A stretch of DNA of 64,000 bases from Symsagittifera roscoffensis (GCF_963678635.1 NC_087065.1:32370373-32434372), one strand, 5' to 3'; positions 34,700-47,507 are shown, numbered from the stretch's first letter. The notes: generated by a model from the letters alone, not told the origin. Translations and numbers: made by a program.

Positions 34700-35008
34700 C
34701 TCTAATTGGGAGACGTAAGGAATCCATATGTTCTGTTCAAGATCCACCCGGTACTTCTTGTCGAATGCACCCGCGTATGACACAAATGCGGAAATGAGGA
34801 GGACGTCCCCTGGCAACTGTTTCTCCAGCTCCCTGAACAGAGCAATGCTGTCTGTCCACCTGTGCTTTTCACTACTCAGTCCCCCCACCAGCCGATTAGC
34901 CAGTTCGATAGTCAAATTCGTCCGGTCTTTCTCCTCCTGACAGGCAGTCTTCTCATCCGTGGCCGCTTGCAGTTCTGCCAACAGTCCATTCAACTGAGCC
35001 TCCAAGCC
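34700..35008 (-). CDS. axonemal dynein heavy chain, exon 4 in window (stalk coil 2 to AAA5)
   Basis: The minus-strand exon of 103 codons begins GLEAQLNGLLAELQAATDEK (end of the stalk coiled coil). It continues with TIELANRLVGGLSSEKHRW, LEKQLPGDVLLISAFVSYAG, FDKKYRVDLEQ and ends WIPYVSQLE. IELANRLVGGL…GDVLLISAFVSY is the start of AAA5 in dynein heavy chains. The acceptor is GTGTAG, the donor GTAATG, and the exon is phase 0 at both ends. There are no stops. The upstream intron is only 843 bp and is mostly microsatellite. Confidence 0.97.
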
Positions 35009-35090
35009 CTACACGACAATCAACACCAAACGAAACTTTCATTCGACACTCAAACTCACATGTTGATATTTAATGTTGATATTTCATTCG

Positions 35091-35835
<745 letters not shown>

Positions 35836-35851
35836 AATCAAGACAACGCAC

Positions 35852-36167
35852 CGCAATCTTTGCCTGGATTCCAGAGAGTTTCTCCTTGGCATTGTTCAGC
35901 TCCCGGTTCGCATCTTCAAGGGCCATTCTCTTCGGTAACACATCGCAAAAGACTTCGTAGTATTTGACTATGTTGATGGCCCACGAGCAGAGCCCGGCGG
36001 CGGCAAACGACTTCTTGCCAATGATTTCTGGATTGAACTCGTCGTTGTTCATGTAGTCTTGCATGGCCTTGATGGCATTCTCGTGGATGTGGTCCTTGTC
36101 ATAGTTCTTGAGATTGTTCAAGAATTCATCCACTTTTGCCATCATTGACTTAGCCGCCTTCCAGGAC
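35852..36167 (-). CDS. axonemal dynein heavy chain, exon 3 in window (microtubule-binding domain and coil 2)
   Basis: The minus-strand exon starts with one base completing an Arg codon. It encodes [74 protein letters not shown] and [17 protein letters not shown]. This is the small globular microtubule-binding domain at the stalk tip and the return coil. The acceptor is CTGACAG and the donor GTGCGT; the exon is 316 bp and ends in phase 0. It is intact and highly conserved. Confidence 0.97.
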
Positions 36168-36379
36168 CTGTCAGTTCAGAAAAAAAATTGCCGAGTTCAC
36201 TTCATTTGAATCCGATTTCACTTCATTCACCGACATTTGAATCTATGGTGCATTATTATTCGTGAGCTGTTCAAAAATAAAAATACTTTCAAGGCAAAGC
36301 CTCAAAGTACAAACTTGTCAGCTCAGTTTAAGAAGAGCTATACACAATGATGGACGGTTGCTGTGCCAGTAGCACAGAA

Positions 36380-36791
36380 CGGGGGCGGATCCAAGGTTTC
36401 ATTGGAGGGTGGTGAATTTTCTTTAAAAAAATTCGAAAATTTGTCGACCTTTTTTTAGGTCGACCAAATTGTTATTCTGAGCTTTCTCAAATCACTATAA
36501 AAAACCCAATTTTGAGTAATTTGTTGCGCCGCAGGCAATTTTTTGAAAAAAAATTAAGTTAAAAAATGAGAAATAATGGGACTTTTCGAGAATTAGACAA
36601 ATTTTTGGGATATTTTTTCGGCTCGCGTTCCTCTTTCCTCTTCAAAAGTAGTATATATTAGCGCCAAAAGCAATTTTAGTGTTTTTCAGCCAAAATTGGT
36701 TGTCCTAAATTGGAACCATAGGGGGACCCTTTGGGTCGTAGGTTGGTTGAATTCCTGAGGGAAGGCGTCCAATCCCCCAAACCCGCTCCTG
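36380..36791. mobile_element. hAT-type MITE, second copy, opposite orientation
   Basis: Starts CGGGGGCGGATCCAAGG and ends CCCGCTCCTG. It is flanked by GCACAGAA and CTACAGAA, an 8-bp duplication with two changes. The interior has GGTCGACC, GCGCCGCAGGC and a GGGGGACCCTTTGGGTCG block shared with 12830-13255. Its B-box-like string has decayed (TTGGTTGAATTCC). Confidence 0.8.
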
Positions 36792-36810
36792 CTACAGAAT
36801 GTTCCGACCA

Positions 36811-39243
36811 TGTAGAATTGGTGATTCTACTGTATTACAAGCAATATTAACCTGAGCGTAAAATTGATTTGTCATTAAGATAAGTAGTAGAGCAAACAAA
36901 GGGTAAAGTTCGAAATAGTTCAATCTTCGAAAATATAATCCCTCCTATGCCAGAAAATAAAATTTGACAAAATCGGCGAACCCCCCCCCCACCCAAATCG
37001 GAACAAAGAAGGCTAAGGTTATGAAATTCAGAGGAGCGATACTAGAGATGATTTGACCCGGGCATACAAAAATCAGGACCCGTCAGACCCTTGGGGGGCA
37101 AGTGATAATGATCCCCGGAAGTGTAAATGGCCCCTATCAGAACTCGGAAACTAACGGTTGGAATAGGCTCAAGTTCTAGTATGTTGTAGGCCTAGTTGAG
37201 GGACGCTTAAGTTTGGCACCCCAGACCCCTAAGACGCCCACTTCCGGTTTTATGCCCAAAGTAAACAAACCCACCCGTAACTTTAGGAAGTCGTTTCTCG
37301 GCCATCGAGGAGCGCAGGGAGCTGAAATTTAGAGGGATGATAGGTAGTGGCAAGATACATCTTGTATTATAATTTGAACCAAATCCGGTGGTTGGACCGG
37401 AAGCTACTAGCACTTGAAAAAAAACACCCCCTTAGACCGGAAATAGGCAATTTACGCAAAATATTGAGCGAGGGCATATCGATTTTATGGCGGCATTAGA
37501 TACTACAACTCATCCCCGAAAAAAGACCCTTGTGAGTAAAAACCCTCCGGCGACTCCTTCCGGTGTTAATAGTATCTTTCTGGAGAAGTGATAATGGACC
37601 CTAGAAATGGGATAACTTGTGAAGTATTAATGGGATATGAATGAAACTTAGTAGTTAGGGATTCTGACCTCCGCGGTGACCTCAAATTGATCTTTGGGCT
37701 TTTAGGACCAAAATTGCATGGAAAGCCCCAACCAAGATTAACACCGGAAAGTGGCGTATTTCCCAGCCCAACCCCTGGAAATGAGAATGAGTCACCTTGC
37801 TAAAAATTGGGAGGAAAACTTATATATTGGGAACTAGAGCAGAACTTGATAGAGATATAGCTTTTACATTGCAACCTTGGAGTAGAGGAATTAATTTAAA
37901 GTGGACTTTGTAAACATTGGGTTCAGTCTAGCTTGGCGAGTGATCTATTAATAGCAGTTTAATTAGACTAAAGAAGAGTAGTCCCAGAGGAAATTGATAG
38001 TACTGAGACCGCGGTATGAGAGTTAAGTTTCCTAAATAGTATGAATGGACGGGAAAATTACTTGGCTCTCCGGAGGTGACTTTTCGGTTTAATTTTCCAC
38101 CTTATAGACGAACAACGTTCCCCTGATAGTTAGAAGGTCGGGATTGGAATAGAGTACAGATAGAAGTTTTAGATGCCTGAAATTAGTTAGCTTCCCATGA
38201 AAAGGGCCTCCCCCTACCCTTGGGAGGTCGGAACGGTAACGGGATATTTAAAATAAAGACCTTGGGAGAAATACTGAGTAAACATAGCATGATTTGGAGG
38301 TTGAGTTGAACTCGAAAGCTGAAGTTCACAGGGTTCAGGAATTGGTTGATTAGAATCGTATGACATTTGTTTTTTTTGGCCAAGTTGTGACAGCTAACCG
38401 CATTTCGGTTATCTAATAAGTGTGAAAAGCTTGATAAAAGAAACCGAAGTTGGCACGTGGCAGAGTTGAAAGGAGGAGGGATATAGTCTTAAAACATGTG
38501 TGGATGGGTGATTTAGGCAGATGTCAGGACTGATGGGGAATGGCGTGACTTAACTAAAACTAAGTGTAAAGAAAGATAAGGAATTGGAGGGTACCGGAGA
38601 GCCTGTAAGAGGCAGAAGAATTATTGCGAGCGAATCGAACAGTTAGTTCTCAGTTAGTTAGAGAACAATTTGGACTAAAAGCTAAGGTAGTCGCTTGATT
38701 CTCAAAGTAAAGTGAGAACGAGTTGGAAGACTTGTTAACGTGAATGTAGATTAGTTAATGAATATTAGTTAGGCTATCTAGAGGATAGCGGAATTGTTGT
38801 TGAACGATTAATATTGAAAGAAGTTCTCGAGGAGAACGTTAGTTAGTAATAAGCTGTTAATTGAACTGCAGGAGGCGGTTGGTTTAATTATTAGTAATCG
38901 CGAACCCTTTTCTTTAATTGAAGGATTATTTATATTTCAGCCAATTATAGGCTACTCTGTATTTGTTTATATTCAGTTCTTTAATTCATTCTTATTATTG
39001 AAATTGCTTTTGCGATCGATTGTTGATTGACGGGTGAGATACAGTCGGAAGAGCACGAATCACGGGGCGAGCAGTATATTACAGTACAGAGCAACCAATC
39101 ACCGAATCAACCCTTTTGGAATTGTGAACAGTACTGAGAATTGGTTGCCCCGCTGATCTCAGTACCAAAGGGAACATATTGCGGCAGTGGGAAATAGCGA
39201 GCAAGACCGGTCTAGAGATACTGTGAATTACCCCACGTTTACA
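36811..39243 (+). repeat. 5' LTR (2433 bp)
   Basis: TG…CA boundaries and extended identity to 42171-44616. It carries many dispersed CCGGAA/TTCCGG-type motifs (for example CTTCCGGTTTTATG and GACCGGAAATAGGCAA). Relative to the 3' LTR it has a short extra stretch near 39196-39220 and lacks about 40 bp near 37670. Frames inside it (such as 37207-37413 minus) are duplicated in the other LTR and are not genes. Confidence 0.95.
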
Positions 39244-39244
39244 G

Positions 39245-39262
39245 TGGCGCTCCTGGGTGGGC
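39245..39262 (+). promoter_or_regulatory. primer-binding site
   Basis: TGGCGCTCCTGGGTGGGC begins one base after the LTR end. The leading TGG pairs with a tRNA CCA tail, as in most LTR elements. The tRNA species was not determined. Confidence 0.6.
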
Positions 39263-39279
39263 GCTATTCAGGATTATAG

Positions 39280-40460
39280 TTGCAACGACGGATTGTGCGG
39301 GTTAACGAGGACGAGAAGAGCGAACGAACGGTCGACAAAACAATTGCGATGGCGATGAACGATCAAGGCAGACAGCTGATTGCAGAGGCTGCAGTGGCAG
39401 CGGCCAATGCTCTCGATCGGCAACAGGTAAAGTCCGGATTTTGTACGATACAACCAGATCCGTTTCCCTCGAGCAGTTATCAGAACTGGCGATACTGGAG
39501 GAAACACTTTGCCTGGATAGCAGACGCCAATCGATGGGCTGATGAGCCGGCCAGGATGGTGCTGCCGACTTGTCTGACAGGCTGGACATTGGATGAGTTC
39601 ACGAGTATGCCAGCTCACTTTAGAGAGGAAGTTGACCGGTTCGAGGAGCCGACGCTAGGCAGAATGCTCGCGGAACTCGATCAGAGGGTGATGCCATTTC
39701 AGACACAATCAGCTGCGAGAATTAGGAGGAAGGCGAGGAATTGAGAGATTTTGCAAGACGAGTGCGATCCTTGGGTGAAGTTGCAAATACAAAACTGGGA
39801 GCTCAAGCCCGAGACGACATGAACAGCGAACAGTTCACTGATGGATTTTGTGATTTCGAGCTTCAGGAATTGCTTCTGCGAGAAGACCTCGAGAATTTTA
39901 ACCAGGCGTTGGCCCGAGCACATGCTGTAGATATGGCACGCAAAACAGTCAGGATGAAGAGTTGGAGACGGCCAAATCACGTTCAGTCGGTGCAAGATTT
40001 TCAAGACCTGACGACTGAGGCTGGCGGAGACAGTACGCTGACTGCCGAGACTCAACAGATACGGAAGGAGCTGACGAGATTGCTGACGCACACTGACCAG
40101 AGGCTGGACCAAATGATGAAGGTTCAGAACAACTTGGCGAAGCAGATTGATGTCCAGAGTTCGAAGTATGATGAGGTGAGATTGCAGCTGCAGATGCAGG
40201 AATCACGCCAGAACGATCTGGCGGCTCAAATGATGGCCCAGATGCAGAACTTAACGACAATGATTGTAGGTTCGTTGATCTTTGTAACCCCAAGCCAGAT
40301 AGTCACACCCGACGGGGAGAGAACCAGCAACGCGACTTTACGAACCCAAATGGGCGACAGAGTGGAAACAACCCATGGACCCAGGAAGGTTGTTTTAATT
40401 GTAGACAGTTGGGCCACATTGCAAAAGGATGTCCCCAAAGAAACGCGAACCAATTAAACT
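39280..40460 (+). pseudogene. gag of the 2.4-kb-LTR element, two frameshifts
   Basis: The first frame (39280-39744) contains SSSYQNWRYWRKHFAWIADA, MVLPTCLTGWTLDEF and ELDQRVMP, typical of a Ty3-type gag capsid region. It shifts near 39710-39740 into a second frame (39741-40260) with DFARRVRSLGEVANTKLGAQ, MNSEQFTDG and ALARAHAVDMA, followed by a Gln-rich coiled region. A further shift near 40260 leads to the zinc knuckle CFNCRQLGHIAKGC at ~40391. Frame changes make it a pseudogene unless recoding is used. Gag packages the element RNA. Confidence 0.85.
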
Positions 40461-40647
40461 ACCAAGGGCCAGGACAGTAAGCGAGTTCGAAGGAGGATTT
40501 GTCCCGGCTGAATTTAATAAACAGCAGGCGGAAAGGCGAACGCAAGCTACAGGAACTCAGTCTTGCGCGCGTTACGATACGAATGCAAATAATAATGGAG
40601 AAGGGCAGAGCGAGAAGATATTGGAGCAGGAATAAGTTCTATCGATA

Positions 40648-41124
40648 TTGGAACGAGTACCAAGGATTAGAGAGAACGACCCAAAGTTGGAAACGAAACA
40701 GAACTCGCGCACGCGCATCGAGCGTGTTGGGATCAGTCATGATGTCAGCAATCCACGCGGAGCAGTCGTTAATGTTTGCGTAGGTGGAACCCATGTTGAG
40801 GTGCTGCTTGATACAGGAGCCACCACCAACCTCATTAGGACAGATGTTGCGCTGAGAATGGTTGAGGCACCGATGATGGAACGCTACGTAGGTCGACTGG
40901 AGACAGCAGACGGTCAAATAATGGCGTTCGATGGAGTTGTCAGAACTCGCTTCAAGTTAGGCGACATTTGCCGAAGAAATCGAAGCGCTGAAAGCCGAGA
41001 TGTTCCTAGGACTACAATCGATGAAAGAGTATCAGTGCTTTTTGGCGTTCAGTCGCGGAGAAGATTTTTTGTGGACGGGGACGAGAGAAGGTTCAATGGT
41101 ACCCATACGGCACTTGACTCATAG
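40648..41124 (+). CDS. retropepsin-type aspartic protease, element-encoded, truncated pol
   Basis: The plus-strand frame has VNVCVGGTHVEVLLDTGATT, with the DTGA catalytic triplet, then IRTDVALRMVE and VGRLETADGQIMAFDG, which is the flap region. It follows the zinc knuckle in a different frame. After about residue 100 the similarity ends and no RT motif (YxDD) follows. A frame shift near 40990 leads into a second frame, 41000-41314 (EMFLGLQSMKEYQCFLAFSR). Activity is possible but not demonstrable. Confidence 0.75.
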   Translation: MERVPRIRENDPKLETKQNSRTRIERVGISHDVSNPRGAVVNVCVGGTHVEVLLDTGATTNLIRTDVALRMVEAPMMERYVGRLETADGQIMAFDGVVRTRFKLGDICRRNRSAESRDVPRTTIDERVSVLFGVQSRRRFFVDGDERRFNGTHTALDS

Positions 41125-42158
41125 GCCTTCTCCGGAACGGATGCCCTCTCTGCCACATGAACCGGACGGACAGATTAAGGGAAATCATATTCCAAGATCA
41201 GGCATGCGGAAGAGGCTGATTGCGAAGATAACAGCGGCCGTGGATTCTGCCGACGAAATCTTGGAGGGGTGGCCGACGAATTATGACAATCACAGCATAG
41301 ATGTGGTTCAATAAACAAAAGTAGAGGAATACGAAATGTACGGGTGCCCAAAGCCTGTTTCATTAGATGAAGCTTTGAGACAAACTCGTGGAGGAGACCG
41401 AACAGAGACAGTTGCAGTGGTTCAAGAGGTGGACGAAGTAGTCGACAGCGACGCGAAGCAATGCCGAACACATGAAGAACGAGAGGGGCTTGGCGATGGA
41501 AGGGAAGTGGGGCCTAGAGATGCAAAGGCGGCCTACTTCCACAATTTAATTGATCGATGGAAATGTGTGGAGTCGTTCGGCGAAGATGAAGTTGACCGGG
41601 GCTGGGTTAAATCTGAATGCGAGGTCCCCAAGCAGTGCTGGCGATCACCGACGATACGGTGAGGGATGAAGACGTAGGAGGTGACTGGACGGTGCCGCAG
41701 CAGGACTACAGGCACCTCGCGGACAGATGGAAATGACAGTAGAAGACTTGAGGTGAGAGACCGGAAGTGTGAACTCGCCGGATTGTTGTGAGTTAAAACT
41801 TACATTAGTAGACTGTCTCTTTTATTTCATTAGTTGGTGCTTATTTACATTGAGTGCGATCCCACCTGAATAGTAGTGCAGACAATTGATAGTGATGATT
41901 ATGAATGTGAAAGGGTTGGATCGTACCATGAAGAGTAAAATTAATTCAGTTACGTTCCCTCTTAGGTTACTCTTTGTGCTATATCACTGTTTATTTAACG
42001 GGGACTAACTGTTGGGTCCCCGATATTTTAAGGGTAAAACTTTAAAGGGAGGAAAAACGACTAAGTGTTAGGGAGCACGGCGAAGCGAAGAGTTATGTAA
42101 CTTATCATTAGGCGTTGTTAGGAGTTACTTTTTTCATTATTCGGGAGAATCATAGACT
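41125..42158 (+). other. remainder of LTR-element interior, function unknown
   Basis: It contains one 108-codon frame (41336-41662), rich in Glu, Asp and Arg, with no recognised domain. The expected RT, RNase H and integrase are missing, so this is a deletion junction or non-coding internal sequence. Confidence 0.5.
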
Positions 42159-42170
42159 AGAAGGGAAGAT
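42159..42170 (+). promoter_or_regulatory. polypurine tract
   Basis: The purine-rich AGAAGGGAAGAT lies immediately before the 3' LTR. This is the plus-strand primer position in LTR elements. Confidence 0.65.
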
Positions 42171-44616
42171 TGTAGAATTGGTGATTCTACTGTATTACAT
42201 GCAATATTAACCTGAGCGTAAGATTGATTTGTCATTAAGTTAAGTAGTAGAGCAAACAAAGGGTAAAGTTCGAAATAGTTCAATCTTCGAAAATATAGTC
42301 CCTCCTATGCCAGAAAATAAAATTTGACAGAATCGGCGAACCCCCCCCCCCCCCCAAAAATCGGAACTAAGAAAGCTAATGTTATGAAATTCAGAGGAGC
42401 GATACTAGAGATGATTTGACCCGGGCATACAAAAATCGGGAGCCGTCAGACCCTTGGGGTGCAAGTGATAATGGTCCCCGGAAGTGTAAATGGCCCTATC
42501 AGATCTCGGAAACTAACGGTTGGAATAAGCTCAAGTTCTAGTATGTTGTAGGCCTAGTTGAGGGACGCTTAAGTTTGGCACCCCAGACCCCTAAGACGCC
42601 CACTTCCGGTTTTATGCCCAAAGTAAACAAACCCACCCGTAACTTCCGGAAGTCGTTTCTCGGCCATCGAGGAGCGCAGGGAGCTGAAACTTAGAGGGAT
42701 GATAGGTAGTGGCAAGATACATCTTGTATTATAATTTGAATCAAATCCGGCAGTTGGACTGGAAGCTACTAGCACTTGAAAAATACACCCCCTTAGACCG
42801 GAAATAGGCAATAAACGCAAAATATTGAGCGAGGGCATATCGATTTTATGGCGGCATTAGATACTACAACTCATCCCCGAAAAAGACCCTAGTGAGTGAA
42901 AACCCTCCGGTGACTCCTTCCGGTGTTAATAATATCTTTCCGGAGAAGTGATAATGAACCCTAGAAATGGGATAACTTGTGAAGTATTAATGGGATATGA
43001 ATGAAACTTTGTAGTTAGGACCCTCATGGGATTCTGAAACCAAATACGGAGGTTTGACCCCGGTTGAACTCGCGGTGACCTCAAATTGACCTTTGGGCGT
43101 TTAGGACCAAAATTGCATGGAAAGCCCCAAGATTAACACCGGAAAGGGGCGTATTTCCCAGCCCAAACCCTGGAAATGAGAATGAGTCACCTTGCTAAAA
43201 ATTGGGAGGAAAATTTATATTTTGGGAACTAGAGCAGAACTTGATAGAGATATAGCTTTTACATTGCAACCTTGGAGTAAAGGAATTAATTTAAAGTGGA
43301 CTTGGTAAACATTGGGCTCAGTCTAGCTTGGCGAGTGATCTATTAATAGCAATTTAATTAGACTAAAGAAGAGTAGTCCCAGAGGAAATTGATAGTAATG
43401 AGACCGCGGTATGAGAGTTAAGTAAGTTTCCTAAATATTATGAATGGACGGGAAATTTACTTGGCTCTCCGGAGGTGACTTTTTGGTTTAATTTGCCACC
43501 TTATAGACGAACAACGTTCCCCTGATAGTTAGAGGGTCGGGATTGGAATAGAGTACAGATAGAAGTTTTAGATGCCTGAAATTAGTTAGCTTCCCATGAA
43601 AAGGGCCTCCCCCTACCCTTGGGAGGTCGGGACGGTAACGGGATATTTAAAATAAAGACCTTGGGAGAAATACTGAGTAAACATAGCATGGTTTGGAGGT
43701 TGAGTTGAACTCGAAAGCTGAAATTCAAAGGGTTCAGGATTAGTTTGATTAGAATCGTATGACAGTTGTTTGCTTGGCCAAGTTGTGACAGCTACCGCAT
43801 TTTGGGTATCTAATAAATGTGAAAAGATTGATAAAAGAAACCGAAGTTGGCACGTGGCTGAAGTGACAGGAGGAGGGATATAGTCTTAAGACATGTGCGG
43901 ACGGGTGATTTAGGCGGATGTCAGGACTGATGGGGAATGGCGTGACTTAACTAAAACTAAGTGTAAAGAAAGATAAGGAATTGGAGGGTACCAAAGAAGC
44001 TGTAAGAGGCAGAAGAATTATTGCGAGCGAATCGAATAGTTGGTTCTCAGTTAGTTAGAGAACAATTTGGGCTACAAGCTAAGGTAGTCGCTTGATTCTC
44101 AAAGTAAAAGGAGAACGAGTTGGAAGACTTGTTAACGTGAATGTAGATTAGTTAGTGAATGTTAGTTAGGCTATCTAGAGGATAGCGGAATCGTTGCTGA
44201 ACGATTGATATTGAAAGAAGTTCTCGGGGAGAACGTTAGTTAGTAGTAAGGTTTTAATTGAACTGCAGGAGGCAGTTGGTTTAATTATTAGTAATCGCGA
44301 ACCCCTTTCTTTAATTGAATGATTAATTTATATTTCAGCCAATTATAGACTACTCTGTATTTGGTTATATTCATTTCTTAATTCATTCTTATTTTTGGAA
44401 TTGTTTTTGCGATCGATTATTGATTGACGGGTGAGATACAGTCGGAAGAGCACAAATCACGGGGCGAGCAGCATAGTACAGTACAGAGCAGCCAACCACC
44501 AAATCAACCATTTTGGCATTGTGAACAGTACTGGGAATCGGTTGCCCCGCTGACCTCTGTACCAAAGGGAACATATTGCGGCGGTGCGAAATACTGTGAA
44601 TTCCCCCACGTTTACA
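42171..44616 (+). repeat. 3' LTR (2446 bp)
   Basis: Direct copy of 36811-39243 with scattered substitutions and a few short indels, for example about 40 extra bases near 43020-43060 and a longer C-run at 42341. Confidence 0.95.
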
Positions 44617-44621
44617 GACCA

Positions 44622-47391
44622 CAATGAGTAATAGAATTTTTTGTTTCTAATGCTTTTTCATGTCCCCTAAATGCTTTTGAATTAGTTTGACAAAAAAACT
44701 CCAAAAGTGAGGTGGGGTGTGAAGTGGTAACGAAAGACAAGAATGGTTTGCAACGAAAAAATCGCAAAAAAATAACTACTCTCATTTAAAAAAAAAAACT
44801 TTTATTGTTCTCACGGACGCAATCTTGCCAGTGCATTGCGCGCTGGCCCACAGAGGCTAGGGGACTATAAAAGTTAGAGCCCGTTATTGCCACGAGCATA
44901 CGGTGACTTTAACCGAAACTCTCAAAAGTTAACTTCCTTAATTGATTTTCAAACCTTGCGAATGTAATTTTCCATAAAACTTGACGGTTGTCGTTTGTTG
45001 TGAGTTGTCGCGGGGCCGGAAGATCACCATAACCTGTGCTCGTAGCTTAAGTTGAGGCAAAGTTGCTCATTCCAAAAAATAACACAAAAATGTGCAGGCC
45101 ATGTCTAGCCACAGGTGCAACAGCTGTTCTCAGTAGAGAGTTGAACAGCTTTTTGGTTGTTCCTTGCCACTCGTTTGAACAAAAATTAACTTAGAATTTG
45201 CATTAAGAAAACATTGATGTTCTCTCATCTATTTTACAAAATGAAGTGTCAATTAGTCTGAAGTTTGAGAACAATCAGATCATCTTATTCGATTTTTAAG
45301 AACCCTTATCACGGCTGGAAATACTTCCATTCGATACCAATTTTGACCCCCTACGAAACTTTTTTACAGGAGTAGGAATTGAATAAAAACACGGAGACAT
45401 TATGCTTTAGTTGCTTAACCGCCTAGGAAAAATAAAGAGGAAGCAACAACGAATGCTGAGAAAAAACAATAGCGAAGAAAATGATGCCGCTAAAAATGCA
45501 GCCCTATTGACACAGAGGCGAAACTACACTTAGCTCGAACAAGAATGCTCGTATATCAGGGCAAAACCCTGAATGTTCCGACTGTCCCTTAATTCGTTGT
45601 CAGGACTATTTGCCCCAGTAAAACTGGCCCTATGCAAACTTGCCCTATACTAAATTGCCGTACTTGAAAACTTGCCCTATGCCAACTCGTCCTATGCCGT
45701 TTTGTCCCATAATTAACCCTTCTAATAACAATTTGGTGTTCAAATCAATTAATGTGTAGGACCAGCAAGTGCTAATGGTAACTGAACTCGTTTTGAGAAA
45801 AGAAAGGAAACTGAGTCAAAATTGTTTAAATTGAGCCTCAAAAATTATCTAAGTCATACTTTTTGTCAATTAAACGCAAATTGTGACAATATTCCGCAAT
45901 TAACGCTTTTGAAACAGAACAAAACACTAATATTTTTGTTTTGCATCATTGTTTTAAACTTTTTTGTGCAAACTTACAAGTTAACTTTTGTCAGTCAAGT
46001 TACGTTGGGAATATCTCAACAAATCAAGTGAACGCTGATTATTGACGAACACGACTTCATAAAAAAGCAAACAACAAAAATAACTGAACACTGGAGATGT
46101 GAGAGATACAGTTCCCATAAGTGCCGAATGCTCGCTTTAACAGCTGAAGATGAACTGGTATCCACCCAAAACGAACATAGCCACGATGTTAGATCGGGAA
46201 TAGTTGAAGAGAACAGAATCATGCATCAAAAAAAAATGCCAAGCAGCAAATGGTACCTGTTAAAAGCATTATCCGAACAACAAACAACGTTGAAGGCTGG
46301 CATCTCGGGTTGACCGCGTTATTTCAAGGGAGCTACCCAAGCTTCTACACTTTCCTAAAGAAGATTCAATTGGACTCCACAAATCAAAAATGTAGCATTT
46401 TTGGACAATTTCAAATTGTGAAAAAATGAGCCCTACAAAATTAAAAGAATCGACGAACTAGCCTCTATTCAATTCACAGTGATTTTGTTACCCATAAATA
46501 GATCGCTATCGCTTTAGGGTTTATGAAAAAAATCTTCAAAGTGCGCATAAATAAGTCCAGAACATGGTCAAATTCGATCTCTTCAGAGGGTTTTAAAAAT
46601 TTTCGATCGCAGAAATTCGGCTGAACAAAAAAACCACACCAAGCTTAATTATCCCGTTTTTTTTGCTATTTATGCCAAATTAGCTTTTTCAAAACCACAG
46701 CTTAACAAATAAGGCAAAGAGGTTAATTATTTAGTTTCTTCAACAACTGCAATAGTTGGAACAAAAACAACTGCAATACTTTACCGATTGACTTAGTGTG
46801 CTTACCAGAACAAACAAAAAAATGAAAACTTTTATTTATTGCCTGTTTTTTTGTTTACACTTGCGAAGCAAAGTGTATTAGTATGAGTTTTCTTTTTTTT
46901 CCAACCTAAGTCGCAAATAAAAGTGCTACTTTTGGTGGCACTTTTGAATCGGTAGGCTGCGGTAGCAGTAGAATATCGATAAGCCCGATTGATAGATTTG
47001 AGCTCGATTTCAAAAGGCTCGATTTCAGATAAAGCTTGATTTCAGAAGGCTTTTTCGGGTCACAATTTGGATCGGCAGCGGGTCAAAACTTTCCGCGTTT
47101 ACAGCCCACGCACCCATGCTCGCATGAATCAGCTTTTTTTGTGAACGAGCTTTTTTGTGAATTGGATTAGAAAAACCAGTGGATTTGCAATATAACGGTA
47201 ATCTCAAGGTGTGAAGTTATTATTTAAATCGAACTGCAAGACTTGGAAAGTTTTGATTTGAGTTTCCTTCTAGTGGGGTGCGATCATCGATCATTAAAGC
47301 CGCCAAAATTGTCATGATTATGAGAAGCTCGCTGTTGTTTATTTTAATATGAAACAAGTTTGATTTAATGATGATGGCAATGACCAATTAC
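44622..47391. other. intron sequence; one degenerate short repeat
   Basis: AT-rich interval after the LTR element with no supported gene. The frames at 45822-46031 and 46128-46313 show no family features. A cluster of TGCCCTATGC-like words lies at about 45612-45715 (listed separately). Confidence 0.45.
45612..45715. repeat. degenerate TGCCCTATGC short-motif cluster
   Basis: Words resembling (C/T)TGGCCCTATGC, TTGCCCTATAC, TTGCCCTATGCC, CGTCCTATGCC and TTTGTCCCATAA recur at 14-30-bp spacing within about 100 bp. They are separated by AAACT-like linkers, suggesting an eroded minisatellite or a binding-site cluster. Confidence 0.5.
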
Positions 47392-47507
47392 CTGTCCTTG
47401 GGTACTTTTCCGGATTGACCACCGATGACCAACACCATCACACCCGCTGTCACATTCGTCACAGCAGCAGGCGGAGATCCAAACGACTTCAGCTCCGTCA
47501 AGTTGGT
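47392..47507 (-). CDS. axonemal dynein heavy chain, exon 2 in window (stalk tip)
   Basis: The minus-strand exon encodes [38 protein letters not shown] and the first two bases of an Arg codon. [12 protein letters not shown] begins the microtubule-binding domain in all axonemal dynein heavy chains. The acceptor is GTTTAG and the donor GTAATT; the exon is 116 bp and leaves phase 2, matching the one-base start at 36167. It is too short to be found as a long open frame and was identified by family similarity. Confidence 0.95.

Larger units (their letters stand above)
36811..44616 (+). mobile_element. LTR retrotransposon with 2.4-kb LTRs, gag-protease only
   Basis: Two long direct repeats (36811-39243 and 42171-44616) start TGTAGAATTGG and end CACGTTTACA. 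They bracket 2.9 kb and are flanked by the perfect 5-bp duplication GACCA (36806-36810 and 44617-44621). Inside are a primer-binding site, gag, a zinc knuckle, an aspartic protease and a polypurine tract, but no reverse transcriptase, RNase H or integrase. The LTRs look nearly identical, so insertion was recent relative to the other elements. Base composition is less AT-rich than its surroundings. It is probably a Ty3/gypsy-derived non-autonomous element mobilised in trans (inference). Confidence 0.95.
36168..47391 (-). other. 11.2-kb dynein intron with MITE and LTR element
   Basis: This intron splits the Arg codon of KD/R/SW inside the microtubule-binding domain. It holds a hAT-type MITE (36380-36791), immediately followed by the LTR element (36811-44616), then 2.8 kb of AT-rich sequence. 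Confidence 0.9.

Noticed and set aside
37207-37413. Minus-strand frame repeated at 42569-42838
   Set aside because: It is duplicated because it lies in both LTRs. No protein features, and orientation is opposite to the element.
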